NCBI GenBank assembly: GCA_015852425.1
Contig: JAAAIG010001067.1
Coordinates: 1 to 11,140 of the forward strand
Length of the DNA stretch: 11,140 bases
Reading direction: 5' to 3'
From: Gryganskiella cystojenkinii
Taxonomy: Eukaryota; Mortierellomycota; Mortierellomycetes; Mortierellales; Mortierellaceae
Part shown: piece by piece, positions 6,410-11,140 of the stretch
Layout of the letters: every line of letters starts with the position of its first letter
Position numbering within the stretch: position 1 is the stretch's first letter
The notes under the pieces: generated by a model
Told to the model about the DNA's origin: nothing
The model's database searches: none
Seen by the model: only the letters and a program-made list of their open reading frames with translations
Made by a program: the position numbers and the translations under genes

Positions 6410-8405
6410 ATGTCAGCACTTACATCACTTCTCCGAAAAGTTCTCCTCCTTGCTGTTAGCAGCGAATTCTTAGCTGTAATCCTGGCTTTCATAGCTTTTT
6501 ATGTCTACAAACACCGATCCCACGCTATCGGATCTCGTCACCGTCCTGACCTCAAACAGCCTGAAGGTGTATTCCCAATTCTGGGACACCTGCCTCTACT
6601 TGCCTCCGTTCCAGTCTCTGGCCTATATCAGTTCTTTGAAAAGCAATACAACGAGTTGGGGCCAGTTTGGTCCATCACCCTCCCAATCTTTGGTCGAATA
6701 ATTCAAATCGACAGGGCTGAGAATATTGAGTACGTTCTCAAGACCAACTCATATAACTTTGAAAGAGGTGGAGCTTTTAAGGAAATCTTCAAAGATTTAC
6801 TTGGCACTGAAGGTATTAATACATATCATTGAGCAATCTTACTCTCTCTACACGTACTGTACAATGACTTACACTTTCTGTTTAAATGGCTAGGATTAAA
6901 TTTTAATGAGGGTGAAAAATGGAGGCTTGTCCGCAACCTGACCAGCCGTGTTTTCAACACTAAAGCTTATCGTGAATTTACAAGCGATATCTATGTAACT
7001 GAAGGCAGGAAGGTTATCAATTACCTTGACAAGGCTTCAAGTGAAGGCACCGTCGTCGATTTCCAGGCCTTGATGCTTGATTTCACTCTGGACTGCTTGG
7101 GGTCGTAAGTCTTTACCAGCGCCACAGTTTATTGGTGGACGCCCCCCTCTTTTTTTTTTGTTTTTGTTTTAACTTAATCTGTTTCATCATCTTTTTTATG
7201 GGTAATGTTTGCAACAATAGAACCTTATTTGGGGAGACCTTCGGGTGTCTGGAAAATGTTGAGCATGGGGTCGCCTATGGGGCCTCAATCGATGAACTAC
7301 TTGAAACGTGCACTAAACGTCTCATAAACCCACTGTGGAAGATTCATGAGAGAATGACCGGCGTCGACAAGAAGGTTAAACATGACAGACAAACAATCCG
7401 TGACCATACACTCAAAATCATTGAGAAACGCAGAAAGGACGGCAATGACGCCTCCAGGAAGGACCTCCTGCAGTATTTCTTGGACAGTGAGGATAACAAG
7501 GGCCAGCCTCTTTCCGATGATATATTGGTCGACAACATGCTCACGTTTGCGGTTAGTTTCTCTTATGTGAACTCTAGTATTACGCCTCATGAACTTGTTA
7601 TGATGCTAATGACTCGTCTTGTATAGACTGCTGGACGTGACACAACAGCTCACGCTCTCACGTGGATGTTTTACCTAATCTACCGCGATGATTCGGACAA
7701 GAACATCCAAACCACACTCGTCCGAGAAGTGGATGATGTTCTTAATGGATCAATTCCTACAAATGAGACATTCAAAAATCTGAAATTCGCCGAAGCATGG
7801 TATGATCACATCGCTAAAGTGCCACGTATGATTAAAACACTGGTCAGCAAACTGACTAGCATCGTATCGTCAATTTTGTGTATTTTGATAGCTTTTACGA
7901 AGGTAGGGGCCAGACAAATATTATAAGTACTGTATGTGTGCCCTCTTTGGAGAAGCGACATGGAACTGACTGTTCTTCTTGTGATAACTTGCTCTCAGCT
8001 TTACGTATATTCCCTCCAGTTCCACGTAACTTGAGATATTGCGTCAAAGAGGACATTTTGCCCGATGGTACTAAAGTCTATGCTGGAGAATGGGTCGCTT
8101 GGAGTTCGTATGCGATGGGCCGAAGTGAGTCTCTCTGGGGTCCAGACGCCAAGGAGTTTCGGCCGTCACGCTGGATCAACAGTGTTAAGCCATCTCTGGG
8201 AAAGTTTGGCCCCTTTCTTCTAGGGCCGAGAGCCTGTCCAGGCCAGCACTATGCGACTATTCAGGTACTGACTGTCATCAGCATGATCCTCCAACATTTC
8301 GATGTGAAGCTGGAGGAACCCTCCAAGGTTCCCACATATGGCGCCTCTTTCACATTTCCTATGATCGATGGCCTAAAGATCAGACTTTCTAGACGCCAAT
8401 CGTAA
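6410..8405 (+). CDS. Cytochrome P450 monooxygenase (CYP52/CYP86/CYP704-like), six exons
   Basis: Proposed exons: 6410-6812, 6894-7104, 7221-7551, 7627-7799, 7892-7902, 7999-8405, totalling 1536 nt (511 aa) with all junctions GT..AG and in frame. Residues 10-33 are a hydrophobic ER anchor, followed by a basic stretch and PILGHLPLL. Helix C is W144-R148, the I-helix oxygen-binding motif AGRDTT is 317-322, ExxR is E376-R379, the PERF-type FRPSRW is 430-435, and the heme loop FLLGPRACPG is 449-458 with Cys456 as thiolate ligand. AGRDTT, LPDGTKV, YAMGR and WGPDAKEFRP resemble the fatty-acid or alkane hydroxylase clan, so an omega- or in-chain hydroxylase using NADPH-P450 reductase at the ER is likely; the substrate is unknown. 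Exon 5 is only 11 nt. The start is the first ATG followed by a membrane anchor. No damage is seen. Confidence 0.95.
7892..7902 (+). other. 11-nt microexon of the P450
   Basis: CTTTTACGAAG is flanked by introns 7800-7891 (GTATGA...GATAG) and 7903-7998 (GTAGGG...TCTCAG). Joining exon 4 ending GAAGCATG, this microexon, and exon 6 starting CTTTACG gives EACFYEALRIFPPVPRNLR, exactly the canonical K-helix sequence. Without it the join frameshifts to a TAA within about ten codons. Confidence 0.9.
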
Positions 8406-8548
8406 CGGCGGTATAGAGCGGAATAATGGGGACAGCGTGTGGTGGAGTGAGACGCAACGAGTTGCGCCCACAAGGCTGCGAAGATAAATTTGTTTCTGCG
8501 GAAGAGCGGAAGATTCGCCTCTTTCGCGATCTGTTTCTCCTCCTGCAA
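8406..8548 (+). other. P450 3' flank
   Basis: This stretch after the P450 stop contains no recognised gene. The first AATAAA on the plus strand is at 8618-8623, over 200 bases downstream, so the polyadenylation site is uncertain. Confidence 0.4.
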
Positions 8549-8663
8549 GTATGACGACGATACTGACCATAGTAAGCAATACCCATACAATACGGTTTCT
8601 TTATTACATCGGTACTCAATAAAAATACCTCTTTCGCGATCTGGTTCTCCTCCTACAGCTATG
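8518..8663 (+). repeat. 36-bp direct repeats 110 bases apart
   Basis: Positions 8518-8553 and 8628-8663 match at 32 of 36 bases (shared core CTCTTTCGCGATCTG, then TTCTCCTCCT) and both end in ATG. The 74 bases between are unrelated. The copies straddle a possible donor (8549, GTATGA) and acceptor (8658, CTACAG), so repeat period and intron length are the same. Confidence 0.8.
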
Positions 8664-8828
8664 GCAGACGAAAAGGAAAGGGAAAACAAAGCGACCAACT
8701 CAGACGTTCCACAAAGTGTGGAAGAAGCCCTCAAGAACCTACAGATATCCAACAAACGTGGCGAGGACTCAGAGACCTCAACCACTACACCGGCAGGGTG
8801 CACCAGAGCCCTCTCCTCCCAAAATTGA
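8661..8828 (+). CDS. Small hypothetical protein, unrecognised
   Basis: An ATG three bases after a pyrimidine-rich CTACAG acceptor opens a 55-codon frame. It starts MADEKERENKATNSDVPQ and continues VEEALKNLQISNKRGEDSET, charged, hydrophilic and probably disordered, with no domain I recognise. A leader intron 8549-8658 is possible. Downstream codons may belong to further exons, but I could not find a clean join (GTAAGG at 8893 is one possible donor). It runs opposite to the LINE fragment beyond 9060. It may be a real short gene or a first exon; the coding evidence is only composition and context. Confidence 0.25.
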   Translation: MADEKERENKATNSDVPQSVEEALKNLQISNKRGEDSETSTTTPAGCTRALSSQN

Positions 8829-9034
8829 ATGAAAAACTCAATACACTCGACCACCAGACATGCCTTTATCACAACTGCGACAGAGTGCTGAAGTAAGGAT
8901 GCCCTATGAGGACACACTGTTGCAGGTAGACCGAGCACCAAGGACAGTCTGAAGCCATGAGGTGGTGGTGGGTTCAATCGGTAACAGGGTGTAATAGGCA
9001 CGGATGGGGAATATAAGAGTGGAGCAAGGGATGA

Positions 9035-9060
9035 GGACAAGGACAAGGACAAGGACAAGG
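9035..9060. repeat. Hexanucleotide microsatellite (GGACAA)4
   Basis: Four perfect GGACAA units plus two bases. On the minus strand it reads as a Leu-Ser repeat in the frame that follows the LINE endonuclease segment. Confidence 0.95.
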
Positions 9061-9330
9061 GAAGAGACAGAGTTGGAACAATGAATGAGGATCTTTGTTG
9101 GAATGGTGTGATATATACATGTGTAAGAGGATGCTGTTGCCAAGAGTCTACAGTCAGTTGCTGCTCTGTTGCACAGGGAGTCACAGGGGGTCAAACTGCA
9201 GATCCTGAAGGAAAACGATCCCAGAGGTCTGGAAACGAAGCCACAGGCGAAAATCAGCCGAAGAAAGGCCAGTAACAGAGCCCATCTTGCGGATGCTGAG
9301 CACATTCAAGGTTGAAATTTTAACATGACT
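9060..9330 (-). pseudogene. LINE ORF2 endonuclease N-terminus, truncated
   Basis: Just after the ORF1 stop, the minus strand at 9330-9184 reads VKISTLNVLSIRKMGSVTG, then SSADFRLWLR and GIVFLQDLQFDPL, ending in TGA at 9181-9183. This matches the start of LINE apurinic-type endonucleases (lxixTxNvxsi... through ...ixfLQE), which nick target DNA for target-primed reverse transcription. In a neighbouring frame from 9184 the text CATEQQLTVDSWQQHPLTHV is a possible continuation. Beyond the microsatellite at 9035-9060 I find no endonuclease or reverse transcriptase motif, so the ORF is broken and its distal part is missing. Confidence 0.6.
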
Positions 9331-9357
9331 TAAAACAAAAATAACGTTGAAAAAAAG

Positions 9358-10980
9358 TTACGATCTGGAAGAAGAGGAGGAACGAGAAAGTTTGTTTTGA
9401 ACCCGAGCACTCTTGCGCAAGACTGATGTTACGCTCACACCACTCGTGCTCGTTTTGCTCGTAATCGAGGTAGGCTTACTGCGACCCTTGGAGGTACCAC
9501 CCTCCTGTAGGAGCACTCCGTTCTCCTGTCGGCTTGAGCGCCTACCTCTAAAGATCATACCAGTGACTGTATCGTATCCTCGATGAAGCACTCCTGAAGC
9601 TTCGATTTGTTCCTGGGCCGCGATCTGTGCCTTCAAGCTCTTGCTCGAGCTCGACTTTAATGTTGCGGTGGTGGAATGGTGGGGGGAGGATGTGGTGGAT
9701 TGTTGGGAGTGGATAGAGGCTTGAGGCGCAGGGGAAGATCAAGAGCCAGTTATGTCGATGTCCTCATCGATTGAGTCCCTCTCGTAGACTGAGCCCTGAG
9801 AAACAAATTGTTGTGTGATGTAGATGTTGTTGTTGGAGGAGATGGTGGAAGAGGAAGAGGAAGCAATGGGGTCAACCGAGGACACACGAGAGGGAGTGGG
9901 GGACTCGATCACGCTCTTACCTTCTTCTTCCTGGCCAATTGGAGGGATGGCCGCGAACTCTTCATCCGTGGGCTCACCATCCGCAGCATGGGCGTTGTTG
10001 TTGTTTTGTTTTGGTCATTGTGGTGGGGAGCCTCTAGTGTTGGTCGGTCGGCCGGGAAGAATCGGTCCAAGTTCCAAGGCCTTTCTTGGCCGCAATGGCT
10101 CGATCGCACGGGCCATGCTCGGCACATTTGGAGGCAAGATGGCCAGGGAAGCCACAGATGGTGCAAATCGGGGCAAGTCGAGCGGGAAAATTGATTTTGT
10201 CATGTCCACTGGCCTTACAGAAGGTGCACTCATTAGTGATTGCGACTGACATGGTGCAGGGTGCTTCCACCCTTGAACCATGAGGGTGGGAGGACCTCGG
10301 GGAGGGGGTTGTCTTTGTCAACATGTAGGGCGACTGTTGCCTTTGTTTGTCGGATGAGATCTCCATCCTTGTCGAGCTGGTATGGGATGACAACTTTGGC
10401 GATCTGTCCGAGTGGTTCCAGGGCTGTCTTCAGGGCTGCAACCCATGGTTCCTTCCAGGATTCGTCGTCATCGTCGTCATAGTTTTAGTCGTCATAGTCG
10501 ATGTCCTTGAGGTGAAGGGTAATGATGTTGAGGGTACTGCACTCCGTTCAAAGTCAGGGTATGTTGAGGGCCTTGTTGTGGTTTCGATGATTTTTGAATG
10601 CCGCGGTAAGAGCTCGTCCTTCGCCAGCCACGAAGGAGAGGATGTAGGTGTGAACCATACCCAATTGCTTTCTAATCTCACTTAGCATGAAGGGGCATCC
10701 GATATCATTCATGGGGGGTGTAATAGACGGAGCGGCGAGTAAGTTTGACCGTTGGTGCTTTTTGTCGTTCAACGTAACCTTCGAGATTCTCATCCAGGAA
10801 CACGATATTTTGGATAATTTTGGATGCGGGTTGAGGAGGGGGATTGGCAGCACCTCGAACTACCGCTGCATACGGAGTTCGGTTAACATTGGTGGGGCCC
10901 CGGGGTGGAGGAGGAGGATCATTGGTGTGGGAGAGGCTGTCAGTTGCAGCAGGAGTAGCGTTCGCGTTAGCAGTTGCCAT
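9358..10980 (-). pseudogene. LINE ORF1 / Gag-like protein with zinc knuckles, multiply broken
   Basis: The start ATG at 10980 gives MATANANATPAATDSLSHTN, then the proline-rich DPPPPPRG and YAAVVRG. Frames then change. One gives MLSEIRKQLGMVHTYILSFV; the next has LNIITLHLKDIDYDD, an in-frame TAA (10485-10487), ESWKEPWVAALKTALEPLGQ and KVVIPYQLDKDGD. After a shift near 10265 come two zinc knuckles: CTFCKASGHDKINF, which has lost its last Cys, and the intact CTICGFPGHLASKC. A further shift leads to a Ser-rich tail, with TGA at 10015-10017 and 9739-9741, AQIAAQEQIEASG, and a basic Ser/Arg end before the TAA at 9358. Full length would be about 540 residues. ORF1 proteins bind element RNA. The endonuclease start immediately downstream supports a LINE over an LTR element. 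Confidence 0.7.
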
Positions 10981-11140
10981 GGGGGAAGGAAATCGCGTTA
11001 AAAATCCATTTTTTTTTCGAAAATTTCTTTAGAGCCCATAGTTACTCTTGTAAGAGTGTCTCTTAGAGACGACTTTCAGTGCCCACCTCCCGTGAGATGA
11101 GTCTCCACCCTGTGAGAATACTCGGAAAATCGACTCTCAC
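10981..11140 (-). mobile_element. LINE 5' leader upstream of ORF1
   Basis: On the minus strand this lies directly before the ORF1 start. It has a T-run near 11010 and two adjacent short palindromes at 11044-11070. LINE 5' leaders usually carry the internal promoter, so these may be promoter elements. The element's true 5' end is not defined within the window. Confidence 0.4.
11044..11070. repeat. Two abutting palindromes
   Basis: ACTCTTgtAAGAGT (11044-11057) is followed without a gap by GTCTCTtAGAGAC (11058-11070). Both are perfect with 6-base arms. Confidence 0.9.

Noticed and set aside
7666..7926. P450 exon 4 read straight through as an ORF ending at 7926
   Set aside because: The reading loses P450 similarity after AEA and lacks ExxR; splicing at 7799 with the microexon restores the exact motif.
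7878..8405. A separate 175-aa gene for the heme-binding part
   Set aside because: Its first 35 or so codons are intron 5 sequence; the rest is exon 6 of the same P450.
8955..8985. GGGTTCAATCGG, which recalls a tRNA T-loop
   Set aside because: No acceptor, D-arm or anticodon stem can be paired around it.
8261..9184. 307-codon open frame on the minus strand
   Set aside because: It runs antisense over the C-terminal exon of the P450, includes a Leu-Ser stretch made by the GGACAA microsatellite, and shows no domain except a short possible LINE endonuclease continuation at its start.
9081..9275. Plus-strand reading near 9190-9320 with a Lys/Arg-rich C-terminus that looked protein-like
   Set aside because: The minus strand here carries a clear LINE endonuclease start (ISTLNVLSIRKMG, GIVFLQDLQ), so the plus-strand peptide is its antisense shadow.
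9808..10249. Overlapping plus-strand ORFs of 128 and 141 codons
   Set aside because: They are antisense to the ORF1 zinc knuckles and Ser-rich tail; their Gly/Val-rich composition is the mirror of the minus-strand code.
1..11140. Search by eye for CRISPR arrays, rRNA and bacterial operon features
   Set aside because: No regularly spaced repeats or rRNA-like sequence; spliced genes show the DNA is eukaryotic.

Overview
The window looks like nuclear DNA of a fungus. The clearest gene is a microsomal cytochrome P450 interrupted by five short GT..AG introns. Around it lie decayed fungal-type transposable elements (Helitron helicase, pogo/CENP-B-type transposase, Crypton/Ndc10-like recombinase, LINE) and a fungal-type F-box fragment. 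Base composition and introns do not fix the lineage. The mixture would suit a transposon-rich early-diverging fungus (Mucoromycota) or a basidiomycete; this is inference.

Layout. 43-1124: two diverged inverted arms of about 90 bp bracket about 0.9 kb with no convincing gene, probably a non-autonomous DNA transposon. 1190-1500 (-): a Pif1/Helitron-type helicase remnant spread over several frames. 1978-2124 (+): an F-box-like fragment. 2371-3879 (-): a 502-codon uninterrupted ORF whose core resembles a class I terpene synthase with unusual metal-binding motifs and an odd C-terminal tail. Possible TATA and CCAAT boxes lie upstream of it. 4584-4676: a pyrimidine-rich tandem repeat. About 4683-5060 (+): a fragment of a pogo/CENP-B-type DNA-binding domain. 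About 5090-5880 (-): a broken Ndc10_II/Crypton-like gene whose intron carries two long homopolymer runs.

6410-8405 (+) holds the P450, which I assemble as six exons totalling 1536 nt (511 aa). All diagnostic motifs are present: the WxxxR helix C, AGRDTT, ExxR, the PERF-type FRPSRW and the heme Cys loop FLLGPRACPG. An 11-nt microexon supplies the glutamate of ExxR. The sequence resembles the CYP52/CYP86/CYP704 fatty-acid hydroxylase clan.

8549-8828 (+) may be a small unknown gene with a leader intron. From about 9060 to the right end, on the minus strand, lies the 5' half of a LINE: a 5' leader with paired palindromes, an ORF1/Gag-like gene with zinc knuckles broken by stops and frameshifts, and the beginning of an ORF2 endonuclease. 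No reverse transcriptase is seen.

Functionally, the terpene-synthase-like gene and the P450 are the only two apparently intact enzyme genes. They lie about 2.5 kb apart and are divergently transcribed, with transposon debris between them. That is compatible with a small secondary-metabolite locus but does not prove one.
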